Source: RPQJ01 sp963846885 (GTDB lineage Bacteria > Pseudomonadota > Gammaproteobacteria > Steroidobacterales > Steroidobacteraceae). Taken from it: a stretch of 64,000 nucleotides of DNA. The stretch lies in the NCBI GenBank assembly GCA_963846885.1, contig CAWJXS010000016.1:23702-87701 (forward strand), read 5' to 3'. Below are positions 44,015 through 52,784 of this stretch, in pieces. Under the pieces are notes generated by a model. The model was not told the origin of the DNA and did no database searches. It saw only the letters and a list, made by a program, of their open reading frames with translations. How positions within the stretch are numbered: position 1 is the first letter of the stretch; each line of letters begins with the position of its first letter. Position numbers and translations under genes: made by a program.

Positions 44015-46429
44015 ATGAAGAGCCAGTACCGCGTCGTCGTGATCGGGGGCGGCATCGTCGGCGCGAGCGTGCTGTATCACCTCGCACGCAAGGGCTGGAC
44101 GGACATCGCGCTGATCGAACGCGCGGAGCTCACGGCGGGCTCGACGTGGCACGCGGCCGCCGGCTTTCATGCCATCAACGACGACCCGCACATCGCTGCG
44201 CTGCAGGCGTACACGATCGATCTCTACCGGGAGATCGAAGCCGAAAGCGGCCAGAGTGTGGGCATGCACATGCCCGGCGGCTACAGCCTGGCCACCACGC
44301 CCGAGCGCTGGGAATGGCTGCAGTCCGAGTACGCCATCTACCAGACGCTCGGCATCCACGCGCGTCTGGCTACGGCCGACGAGATCGTCGCCGCCTGCCC
44401 CATCGTCGCGCCACACGGTTTGCTCGGCGGGCTCTTCGATCCGCACGAAGGCGCAGTCGATCCGCACGGCACCACGCATGCCTTCGCGATTGCCGCACGC
44501 AAGCGCGGCGCCGACGTGATCCTGCGCAACCGGGTGACGGGGCTGAGGCCGCATGCGGATGGCTGGATCGTCGAAACGGAGCACGGCGCGGTGATCGCGC
44601 AACACGTGATCAATGCCGGCGGGCTGTGGGCGCGCCGCGTCGGCCGCATGGCGGGCGTCGACCTGCCGCTCACGCCGATGCAGCACCACTACCTGATCAC
44701 CGAAGACCTGCCCGAACTGCTCGCACGTCCCGATGAGATGCCATGCGTGACCGACCTGGAAGGTTTCACGTACCTGCAGCAGGAGCGCAAGGGCGTGATC
44801 CTCGGCGTGTACGAGCGCAACCCGCGCCACTGGAAGACGGAGGGCGCCGAGTGGGACTACGGCATGGAGTTGCTGCCCGAGGACATCGACCGCATCAGCC
44901 CGGAGTTGCTCATCGGCTTCGAGCGGTTCCCGACGCTGGCGCACGCCGGCATCCGCAAGTGGGTCAACGGCGCATTCACGTTTACGCCCGACGGCAATCC
45001 GCTGGTGGGCCCGGTGCCGGGGCTGCGTAATTTCTGGGCCGCCTGTGGCTGCATGGGCGGCTTCTCGCAGGGCGGCGCGATCGGCAAAGTCCTCGCGGAC
45101 TGGATCGTCGAAGGCGACCCGGGCACGGACATCTTCGGCATGGACGTCGCACGCTACGGCAAGTTCGCGGCGGACGACGCTTACCTGCGTGCCACGACCG
45201 CGCAGTTCTACGCGCGGCGCTTCGTCATCGCCTACCCGAACGAAGAACTGCCGGCGGGTCGACCGCTCAAGACCACGCCGAGTTACGCCGCGCAACTGGC
45301 ACTCGGCGCGCGCTTCGGCGTGGTTTGGGGCATGGAATCGCCGCAATATTTCGCCACGGGCGAACCGGATTTCGTCGATCCGCCGACCGCGCGCCGCCCG
45401 GCGTCAGATCGTTTCGTGGCCGACGAGGTCGCGGCAACGCGACAGGCTGCAGGCCTGCTGGATACGGGCGTGTACGCGCGCTACGAGGTCACCGGTCCCG
45501 GCGCGGGCCACTGGCTCGATTACCTGGTCGCCTCGCGCATGCCGGACGTCGGTCGCATCCGGCTGGCGCCCATGCTGAATCCGGGCGGTCGCCTCATGGG
45601 CGACCTCACGGTCACGCGCCTCGCAGCGGATCACTACTGGCTCGTCGGCTCGTACTACCTGCAGGAGTGGCACCTGCGCTGGTTCCGCGAGCACCTGCCT
45701 GCGGGCGGCGTGCACATCGAGAATCTTTCAGAGAGCTGGCTCGGTTTCTCGCTCTCGGGTCCACGGTCGCGCGACATCCTTGCTGCATTGACGTCGAGTG
45801 ACGTCTCGGATCGCGGCCTGCCTTTCATGGGTTGCGCGTCGGTCGAAGTCGCCGGCATCCCGGCCGTCGTCGCGCGCCTGTCGCTCACGGGCGAACTGGG
45901 CTTTGAGATCAACGTGCCGGCCGCGCGCCAGCATGCGCTGTGGCAGGCTCTCATGGCCGCAGGCACGCCACTCGGCATGCGACCCATCGGCATGCGTGCA
46001 CAGGACAGCCTGCGGCTCGAGAAGGGCTACGGCGTGTGGTCGCTGGAGTTCTCGACGTCCTGCACGCCCGACATGGCCGGACTCGGACGCTTCGTCGCCC
46101 CGGACAAGGGCGATTTCATCGGTCGCGCGGCCTACCTCGCTGCGCAGGCGGCCGGGCCTGACATGAAACTGGTGCTGCTGCAGGTGGAGTCGCCCGACGC
46201 CGACGCGACGGGCTACGAGCCGATCTACGGCGGTGAACGTCGCATCGGCTACGTCACCTCCGGCGCTTACGGCCATCACGTGCGGCAGAGCCTTGCCCTC
46301 GCCTATGTCGAGACGGCACTGTGCACGACCAGCGATCCGCTCAGCGTGACGATCCTTGGCCAACCGCGCGCGGCACGCATACTGCCTGAGCCGCCGTACG
46401 ATCCGACGGGTTCCAGACTGCGCGGCTGA
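44015..46429 (+). CDS. FAD-dependent dimethylglycine/sarcosine dehydrogenase-like protein with aminomethyltransferase domain
   Basis: 804 residues. The N-terminal FAD-binding oxidoreductase (1 to about 370) has the dinucleotide motif VIGGGIVGAS and GSTWHAAAG, where a histidine can carry covalent FAD in this family. A middle FAO-type domain and a C-terminal GcvT-like folate-binding domain (about 430-800; GELGFEINVPA, LRLEKGYGVWSLEFS) follow. Members oxidatively demethylate dimethylglycine or sarcosine, passing formaldehyde to tetrahydrofolate. The gene starts 7 nt after the expected mttB end. Together they suggest stepwise demethylation of betaine-like compounds under the TetR regulator. Exact substrate unknown. 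Confidence 0.9.
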   Translation: MKSQYRVVVIGGGIVGASVLYHLARKGWTDIALIERAELTAGSTWHAAAGFHAINDDPHIAALQAYTIDLYREIEAESGQSVGMHMPGGYSLATTPERWEWLQSEYAIYQTLGIHARLATADEIVAACPIVAPHGLLGGLFDPHEGAVDPHGTTHAFAIAARKRGADVILRNRVTGLRPHADGWIVETEHGAVIAQHVINAGGLWARRVGRMAGVDLPLTPMQHHYLITEDLPELLARPDEMPCVTDLEGFTYLQQERKGVILGVYERNPRHWKTEGAEWDYGMELLPEDIDRISPELLIGFERFPTLAHAGIRKWVNGAFTFTPDGNPLVGPVPGLRNFWAACGCMGGFSQGGAIGKVLADWIVEGDPGTDIFGMDVARYGKFAADDAYLRATTAQFYARRFVIAYPNEELPAGRPLKTTPSYAAQLALGARFGVVWGMESPQYFATGEPDFVDPPTARRPASDRFVADEVAATRQAAGLLDTGVYARYEVTGPGAGHWLDYLVASRMPDVGRIRLAPMLNPGGRLMGDLTVTRLAADHYWLVGSYYLQEWHLRWFREHLPAGGVHIENLSESWLGFSLSGPRSRDILAALTSSDVSDRGLPFMGCASVEVAGIPAVVARLSLTGELGFEINVPAARQHALWQALMAAGTPLGMRPIGMRAQDSLRLEKGYGVWSLEFSTSCTPDMAGLGRFVAPDKGDFIGRAAYLAAQAAGPDMKLVLLQVESPDADATGYEPIYGGERRIGYVTSGAYGHHVRQSLALAYVETALCTTSDPLSVTILGQPRAARILPEPPYDPTGSRLRG

Positions 46430-46464
46430 ATCAAGCTGCGTCGGCACAGGTGACGCATGAAGGT

Positions 46465-46635
46465 TCACCGGGCCCCGCTGCCGAGATCACCGTCGGCCCT
46501 GTCCTCACTGTCTGAGTCATCGACACGGCGGGCTGCACGAGCCCGCGCCTCGGCTTCTTCGTACGAGTAGCCGCAGTGCCAGCACCATTCGGCGTCGATT
46601 CGCGCCTCCATCCTGCAATTCGGGCAGCTTTTCAT
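46465..46635 (-). CDS. small zinc-ribbon protein
   Basis: A 56-residue protein with CPNC (Cys4/Cys7) and CWHC (Cys18/Cys21), i.e. a four-cysteine zinc ribbon, followed by an Ala/Arg and then Asp/Glu-rich tail. A GGAGG lies just before the ATG at 46635, which supports translation. It is divergent from the winged-helix gene with 52 nt between. Function unknown. Confidence 0.6.
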   Translation of the reverse strand: MKSCPNCRMEARIDAEWCWHCGYSYEEAEARARAARRVDDSDSEDRADGDLGSGAR

Positions 46636-46687
46636 CGTGGCCTCCCGTGCAATAGGCTCAGGGTCGAGCCTACCGCAGGGGGAGACG

Positions 46688-47239
46688 ATGACAACCCGCT
46701 GCGCTGTCGGTTTCCGACGACGTGAGCCCATGTCTTACAAGGAGATCGAGCGGCAGATGCAGATCAAGGCGGCACAAGCCCGGCGACTGGAGTTGTCGTT
46801 TCTCATCGGCTCGTTCGTGACGGATCACCTGATCCGCGTGCAGCGGGCGTTCGAGGGGGATCTCGCAGCGGCACTCGTCATGGCGACGATCGCCAATCGC
46901 AACGTGCAGCGGTATTACGAGGACGTGGCCGGCAAGTCGCCTGAGGGGCTGGACAAACTGGTTGAGTCCGGCAGTCACCTGTCGCACTTGCGTCACTGCA
47001 ATGCGTACTCGGTCAGCAGCGCCACGGGCATACCCCGCGAGACCGTGCGCCGGAAGGTGAAATGGTTGGCAGCGAAAGGCTGGATCACCGTGGGCACCCG
47101 CGGCGAACTGACCATCGCTGCGGGAATCGGGCAGACCTTCGCCGAGTTCGACGCCGAGACAGTCGGCCGTTTCCTGGAGACCGCGCAGCGCAGCCTGGCC
47201 GTAGTCGCCCGCGCCGAGGGCGCGAACGGCCAAGGTTAG
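46688..47239 (+). CDS. winged-helix DNA-binding protein
   Basis: 183 residues. A helical N-terminal half is followed by a winged helix-turn-helix at about 110-145 (YSVSSATGIPRETVRRKVKW, then LAAKGWITVG), as in MarR/IclR/GntR-like regulators. No ligand domain was recognised; the N-terminal helices may mediate dimerisation. ATG at 46688 is preceded by AGGGGAGA; a later ATG at 46730 has no such site. Short tandem repeats and tRNA-Ser follow downstream. Confidence 0.75.
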   Translation: MTTRCAVGFRRREPMSYKEIERQMQIKAAQARRLELSFLIGSFVTDHLIRVQRAFEGDLAAALVMATIANRNVQRYYEDVAGKSPEGLDKLVESGSHLSHLRHCNAYSVSSATGIPRETVRRKVKWLAAKGWITVGTRGELTIAAGIGQTFAEFDAETVGRFLETAQRSLAVVARAEGANGQG

Positions 47240-47241
47240 GC

Positions 47242-47280
47242 CTCGGGCCAGATACTCGGGCCAGATACTCGGGCCAGATA
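47242..47280. repeat. three tandem 13-nt repeats
   Basis: CTCGGGCCAGATA occurs three times without interruption, starting two bases after the winged-helix gene's stop and ending shortly before a hairpin and the tRNA gene. Simple tandem duplication; no function evident. Confidence 0.9.
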
Positions 47281-47284
47281 CACG

Positions 47285-47306
47285 AACGCCCGCTTGCGCG
47301 GGCGTT
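47285..47306 (-). terminator. hairpin downstream of tRNA-Ser
   Basis: A 9-bp stem AACGCCCGC / GCGGGCGTT with a 4-nt loop lies 11 nt past the tRNA 3' end in its direction of transcription. The downstream tail is only moderately T-rich (GTTCGTGTAT), so it is a weak intrinsic terminator or processing hairpin. Confidence 0.55.
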
Positions 47307-47316
47307 GGTGCGTAGC

Positions 47317-47409
47317 TGGCGGAGAGGGTGGGATTCGAACCCACGTGGGGCTATTAAACCCCCATCCGATTTCGAGTCGGCGCCGTTATGACCGCTTCGG
47401 TACCTCTCC
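47317..47409 (-). tRNA. serU: tRNA-Ser(CGA), CCA encoded
   Basis: Read on the minus strand, acceptor GGAGAGG pairs with CCTCTCC, followed by discriminator G and encoded CCA (47319-47317). The T arm GTGGGTTCGAATCCCAC is perfect. The anticodon loop CTCGAAA gives anticodon CGA, reading UCG serine codons. The long variable arm of class II tRNAs explains the 90-nt body. Symbol given by analogy with E. coli. It is between a regulator gene and mltF. Confidence 0.95.
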
Positions 47410-47512
47410 GCGAGGGCCGCGAATTCTATAGCAGCCGGCGGCGCAGCACCACCCGCGCGCCACAGCGCTTGGGTAGGCACAATGCCGCGGACGGCTCCGG
47501 CCCTCCCCCCAC

Positions 47513-48916
47513 ATGAAAGTATTACTCGCCCTGCTGTCGATCCTGCTGCTGGCCACCTGCGCCCAGCCCCCCCCGTTGCTGGACAGGATCCTGGCGGAAG
47601 GCGAACTGCGGGTCGTCACCCGCAACAGCCCGGACGCCTATTACCTGGGCAGCCACGGCCCGGAGGGCCCGGCCTATGACCTCGCCAGCCAGTTTGCCGA
47701 GCACCTGGGCGTCCCCCTGCGGCTGTACACGGTCAAGACCCGGGAAGCCGCCATCGAGGAGGTTGCCGCCGGGCGTGCCCACATCGCCGCCGCGGGCCTC
47801 TCGACGGGCATCGCCCTGCCCCGGGGCGTCCAGTTCGGGCCCGGCTACCAGCGCGTCCGCGAGCACCTGGTCTACCGCCGCCGCTCGGCCCGCCCGTCCA
47901 CGATCCTGGACGCCGGCCGTGGCCAGATCGAGGTCGCTTCGGCCAGCGCGCACCTGCGCACGCTCGAGGACCTGCGACTGCGCTATCCCGACCTGCCCTG
48001 GATCGAGCGCGACGACACGGACACCGAGGAAATCCTGGCCGACGTTTCCCAGGGTAGGGTGCAGTTCACGCTCGCCTCCTCGACCGAGTTCGCCCTGAAC
48101 CGGTCCGTGCATCCCGAACTCGCCATCGCGCTCGACCTCTCGCCCGAGCGCGCGTTGTCGTGGGTCGTCAGCACGACCGGGCAGGACTCGAGCCTGCTCG
48201 ACCGGGTGAATTCGTTTTTCGTGCTGGCGCGGCACGAGGGCGTCATCACCGCCCTGCTCGACCGTTACTACGGCGAAGACGACCGGTTCGATTACCTGTT
48301 CTCGCGCAATTTCATGGAACACCTGGGCTCCCGCCTGCCGACCTACCAGGCCTGGTTCGAGGAAGCAGCGGAAGAGCATGCGGTCGACTGGCGCCTGCTC
48401 GCAGCGATGGGCTACCAGGAATCGAAATGGGACCCGCACGCGGTTTCTTTCACCGGGGTGCGCGGACTGATGCAGCTGACCGAGGACACGGCCTCGCGCA
48501 TGCGCGCGGGCGACCGTCGTGACCCGCGCTCGAGCATCTTCGGCGCGGCCAAGTACCTGGCACTGCTGCAGCGGGAAATGCCCAAGCGCATCCCGGAGCC
48601 CGATCGCACGTGGTTCGCAGTGGCAGCCTACAACGTGGGCCTCGGGCACCTCGAGGACGCGCGCGTCCTCACGCAGCAGGCGGGCCGCAACCCGGACCGC
48701 TGGGAGGACGTGCGTGATTTCCTGCCGCTGCTGAGCCAGGAGCGCTGGTACACGAAGACGAAGCGCGGTTACGCGCGGGGCTGGGAGCCCGTGCGTTACG
48801 TCGACAACGTGCAGGCGTACCTGAACATCCTGCAGGTGGCGGGCACGTCTGCCAGCACGACAGCTGCGCCGCCGGAACCGGAACTGGGCGCGGAAGCGCC
48901 ACGCAAGAGCCGCTGA
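47513..48916 (+). CDS. mltF: membrane-bound lytic murein transglycosylase F
   Basis: A 467-residue lipoprotein. The signal ends at a lipobox with Cys16 (LLATC). An extracellular solute-binding (SBP_bac_3) domain spans about 28-260, as in MltF. The catalytic lytic transglycosylase (SLT) domain spans about 275-440 (MGYQESKWDP with the catalytic Glu, GVRGLMQLTEDTA, AAYNVGLGHL). It cleaves peptidoglycan glycan strands at the outer-membrane inner face. In E. coli mltF neighbours purL; here about 7.7 kb of other genes lie between them. Its stop abuts the stop of the broken kinase/hydrolase gene. Confidence 0.95.
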   Translation: MKVLLALLSILLLATCAQPPPLLDRILAEGELRVVTRNSPDAYYLGSHGPEGPAYDLASQFAEHLGVPLRLYTVKTREAAIEEVAAGRAHIAAAGLSTGIALPRGVQFGPGYQRVREHLVYRRRSARPSTILDAGRGQIEVASASAHLRTLEDLRLRYPDLPWIERDDTDTEEILADVSQGRVQFTLASSTEFALNRSVHPELAIALDLSPERALSWVVSTTGQDSSLLDRVNSFFVLARHEGVITALLDRYYGEDDRFDYLFSRNFMEHLGSRLPTYQAWFEEAAEEHAVDWRLLAAMGYQESKWDPHAVSFTGVRGLMQLTEDTASRMRAGDRRDPRSSIFGAAKYLALLQREMPKRIPEPDRTWFAVAAYNVGLGHLEDARVLTQQAGRNPDRWEDVRDFLPLLSQERWYTKTKRGYARGWEPVRYVDNVQAYLNILQVAGTSASTTAAPPEPELGAEAPRKSR

Positions 48917-51900
48917 TCAGCGCGCTGCCGCAAGGTGCCGGTCGAACCACTCGAGCGTCTCTTTCTCGACCTGGAACCGCGGCAGGTTGCCGTGGCCGGC
49001 CTCGAACAGCACGCGTTTCTTCTGGTCTGCGGGCGAACCGAGCAGTTCGAACAGCGCCTGCTGCGCGGCGGGCGTCGAGTCGATATCGTAGCGGCCGTTC
49101 AGCATCAGCACGGGCTGGGTCACGCGCGGCAGGTAGTTGTACACCTGTTCGCTCGCGGGCAGGTCACCGCGCGGCCCTGCCCCGCCGCTGTAGAGCACCG
49201 CCGCACCGATGCGCTTTTCGACGGCTAGCAGCGGCAGCATCGAGGCCGCGCCGTAACTGACGCCGAACCAGCCGAGCTTGCGGGCATCGATGTCTTCGCG
49301 CGTGGTCAGGTAATCGATCGCGCGCCCCAGTTCCTCGCGCCAATGGCGCTGTCTGCAGCCGGATGCGCTCCGCGGCGCCCATCGACTGCGTGCGCTCGGC
49401 CGACCACTGGCGTTCGTAGGCGCCGTCGAACGCCACCACGGCCAGCGCCCAGCCCGACTTCAGCAGGAAGTCGAGCGGAACGCCGCCTGCCGCCGGATCG
49501 AACCCCTCGGTCGTGACCGGCGCGATGAACTCTCCCGAATGCGGCAGGTAGAAGATGACGCCGGGCGGCGAGCGGCGGTCCGTCGGCAGGAAGAGCTGCA
49601 CCGCGAACGAGGTGTTGTCGTAGCCGGTCGGCAGCGTGACCCGCTCGACCGTCCACGCGGGATTCGTCGAACCCGACCGTCCCGACGCGCGGCGTGAACG
49701 GCGTCGCGCGGTATTCGAGTTGTTGCGCGAGAACCGCGTACGCGGCATCGCCGACCGGCTTCATGGCCGCATAGTCGACGGCCTGCGTGATGATGGGCTC
49801 GCGCAGCTCATCGTCCGTCGGTGTCGGCCTGCGCCGGCCGCATGCAGCGGAATCCGGTGGCGGCGGAGCGGTCGGTCGGCGGCGCCTCGTCGGGCTGCAG
49901 GTACAGGTAGCGCGGCTCGTCGAAGGCGCCGCCCGCGACCCAGCGTCCCAGCGACCCCTGTGTCCACAGCCATTCGCGCGCGTTGCCGGCCATGTCGTAG
50001 GTGCCGTGCGGCCCGACGCTGCCGAACCGGCCGACGGGCGCGAGTTCCCGGCCCGCGAAATTGCTGCCGTGCACGATAGCCGACGAAACCGATTCCCAGA
50101 ACTCGACGATCGATCCGGCGGCGCGGTACCAGTGATAGGCCGTCGGCAGCTCCTTGCCGCGGAATCGACAGTACGCCGCCGCCTCGTACCAGCTGACTCC
50201 GGTCACGGGGTGGTCGGCCTTGCCGTCGGGATAGGTGCCCGCACGCCACGTCGACGGCCCGGGCCGGCCAGTCAGGTCGACGAACGCAGCGACGGCCGTC
50301 CGCCACTCGCCGCCGCCGTCGAACGGCAGGTCCCGCCAATGGCTGGCCTCGGCGTATCCGCCGGCGTCGACGAACTCCTTGAAATCCCGATTGCGGACCT
50401 CGAAGCGATCGATGAAGAACGCGGGCACTTCGACGGGGTCGTCGCCGACGCCGGGGATCACCGCTGGAATCCCCGGCACGAGCACCATGTCGTCCGGCGA
50501 CGTCGCCGCATCGGCGAGCGGGATCGTGAGGTCGACGCCCTTCACAACGAGCCGGATGTCGGCGTCGGGGGCGTTGCCGAGCTGCAGCCCGGGATTGCGC
50601 AGCGCCAGCAGCGCGGTGTCGTGGCCTTCCTTCTCGATGCGCCAGAGCCCGACACCGATCGGCATGGCGACGTCCACGAGCGGCGTCTCGCCGATGAACC
50701 GCCAGTCCTGCTCTCCGCCGGCGTAGGGCCGGTAGAACACCTTCGCCCCGGCCGGCGCGGTGTTCAGCGTGACCTTCGCGGAAAACGACGGCTCGAGCTC
50801 GCGCAGCACCGGATCGTTCGGCGTGACGCCTTCGATTTCGCGGGCGAGTATCGAAGGCGGCCTCGTAGTCGTCGGCGGCGACCAGCGCCTGCAGTCGTGG
50901 CAGCGCGTCCTCGCGCGCCCAGCGCTCCTGGCCGCGCTGCTGCAGGGTCCAGGTGAGCAGCGCCGCCATCCCGACCAGTGCCGCCACCGCCGCGAGGCCG
51001 GCGACCCACAGCGGGCGGATCCTCAGCCGCCCGGACAGACTCGTGCGCTCTTCCGTCGGCGAACGGCCGCAGAGCCGCGGCAAAGCTCGCTGCGTCCGGA
51101 AATCGTTCGCCCGGATCCGGCCGCAGCGCCTTCGTGACGACGTCGTGCAATGCGCCATGCAGGCGTGGGGTGTCGCGGTCCGCCGGCGACGCGGTCTGGG
51201 CGGGACGCGCGCCCGTCAAGAGTTCGTGCAACAACACGCCTAGCGAGTAGATGTCGGTGCGAGCGTCGATGGCTTCGCCATGCAGCAATTCGGGGCTCGC
51301 GTACTCGGGCGTCAGGGCGATGCCATACGCACGCGTCAATAATGCCGAGCCCGTCTCCGCCTCCGGTTGCAACAGCCGTGCGATACCGAAGTCCAGCAGC
51401 CGGACCTCGCCTTCTCCGGTCACTAAGATGTTCGAGGGCTTTAGGTCGCGATGGATCACCTGCCGTCCGTGCGCATAGGCCACCACATCGAGCACCTGGA
51501 GGAACAGCTGGATGCGCGCTTTACGATCGAGCCCGCGCGCGTCGCACCACGCGACCAGCGGCTCGCCCTGCACGTACTCCATGGCGATGTAGGGAACCCC
51601 GCTCGCGTCCACGCCAGCGTCGTACAAACGAGCGATCCCAGGGTATTCCAGCGTGGCGAGGATGTTTCTTTCGAGCGCGAAGCGCGCCGTCATCTCCACA
51701 GGCCGGTTTTGCAGGCGCGGAATCTTCAGCGCCACCTGCCGCTCGAACGCGCCGTCGGTGCGGCAGGCGAGCCAGACGTCCGCCATGCCGCCGGACCCAA
51801 GCAGCCGCAACAGTTCGTAGGCGCCGAGCCGCTCCCCTGGATGGCGGCCGGACGCTGCTGCGTCACCCACCTCGCCAGCGTCGATGCGCGGCGGACGGTC

Positions 51901-52077
51901 CAGCAGCCCGTCCGATTCGATTTCCACGCCGAGCAACTCATCGCGTAGCGTTCGCACCAACGGCTGGTCCTCGCCCGTCAAAGCATCGAGCCAGGCCTGC
52001 CGCTGCTCGAGCGTCAACGGCAGCGCCTCGTCCAGCAACTCGCCAAGGCGAGCCATGTCCAGGTTCGTGAGTGGCAT
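48917..52077 (-). pseudogene. broken Ser/Thr kinase - TM - formylglycine-generating/sulfatase-modifying domain - alpha/beta hydrolase gene
   Basis: One family architecture spread over several frames. The kinase (52077 to about 51060) is complete: GSGGMADVWLA, HRDLKPSNIL, DFGIARL, ASPELLHGE. Frame changes follow near 51030-51065 (before the TM segment LWVAGLAAVAALVGM), near 50850 (before LAREIEGVTPNDP), near 49812-49830 (after the FGE-sulfatase domain with GVSWYEAAAYCRFRG and GTYDMAGNAREWLW), near 49665, and near 49350. The last two lie inside a dienelactone-hydrolase-like domain (HSGEFIAP, WFGVSYGASMLPLL, NGRYDIDS, EAGHGN). It is preceded by an ECF sigma gene, a usual partner. Five shifts mean real decay or assembly errors. 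The kinase alone (50764-52077) could still be expressed. Confidence 0.82.
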
Positions 52078-52089
52078 GCGGCGCCGGCC

Positions 52090-52641
52090 CTACTCCATCG
52101 CTGCCCGCAGCATCAGCCTGGCCTTCAGCCAGAGCCGCTGCACGGTCCGTTCGCCGACGTCCAGCGTTTCCGCGATCTCCTGCTCGCTGTAACCGCCGAA
52201 GTAGCGCATCTGCACCACCTGGGCGAGGCGCGCATCGACCTGCTCAAGGGTTTCGAGCGCCTCGTGCACACGCAGGATGTCGTCCTCGCCCGCCGGTAGC
52301 CGTTCCGCCACGTCCGTCGACAGGGTCAGGGGTCGCCGTCCGTCACCCCGTTTCTCGGCGGCACGCTCTCGTGCACTCGATACGATCACCGAGCGCATCA
52401 CCTGGGACGCGAACGCAAAAAATGCACGCCGGTCCTCTGCGCGCAGTTCGCCTCCCAGCACGTATCTGAGATACGACTCGTGTACGAGGCCGCGCGTATC
52501 CAGAAGAGTGTTCCGTCCACCATCACGCAAGCGCGACCGAGCCAGACGCTCCAGCATCGGATAGGCCGCGGCGAACAGCGCCTCGCGGGCACCCGCGTCA
52601 CCGGCCTGGACCTTCTGGAGCAACTGCGTGATCTCCGTCAT
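52090..52641 (-). CDS. ECF-family RNA polymerase sigma factor
   Basis: 183 residues with sigma region 2 (ARSRLRDGGRNTLLDTRGLVHESYLR, AFFAFASQVMRSVIV) and region 4 (LAQVVQMRYFGGYSEQEIAETL, ERTVQRLWLKARLML). It resembles the TIGR02999-type ECF group that is commonly encoded just before large Ser/Thr kinase genes, as here with a 12-nt gap. ATG at 52641 starts MTEITQLLQKV; the longer frame adds unrelated residues. No anti-sigma gene is seen, and the kinase is the likely controller. Confidence 0.9.
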   Translation of the reverse strand: MTEITQLLQKVQAGDAGAREALFAAAYPMLERLARSRLRDGGRNTLLDTRGLVHESYLRYVLGGELRAEDRRAFFAFASQVMRSVIVSSARERAAEKRGDGRRPLTLSTDVAERLPAGEDDILRVHEALETLEQVDARLAQVVQMRYFGGYSEQEIAETLDVGERTVQRLWLKARLMLRAAME

Positions 52642-52784
52642 CAGCGCCTCTGGGGCCCCTGTACCCCCCGCGAATCCTAGCAGCGTGAGCCTTTTTTTTG
52701 GGCCGGATGTCGGGTTTAGCCCGCCGATTGCGTCCAATCAGATGAAGGCCAGGACTCTAACAACAGCAACAGGAGCGAAACATC

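Noticed and set aside
49808..50809. Stand-alone FGE-sulfatase gene
   Set aside because: Continuous with kinase/TM sequence upstream and hydrolase sequence downstream in other frames; better explained as one broken gene.
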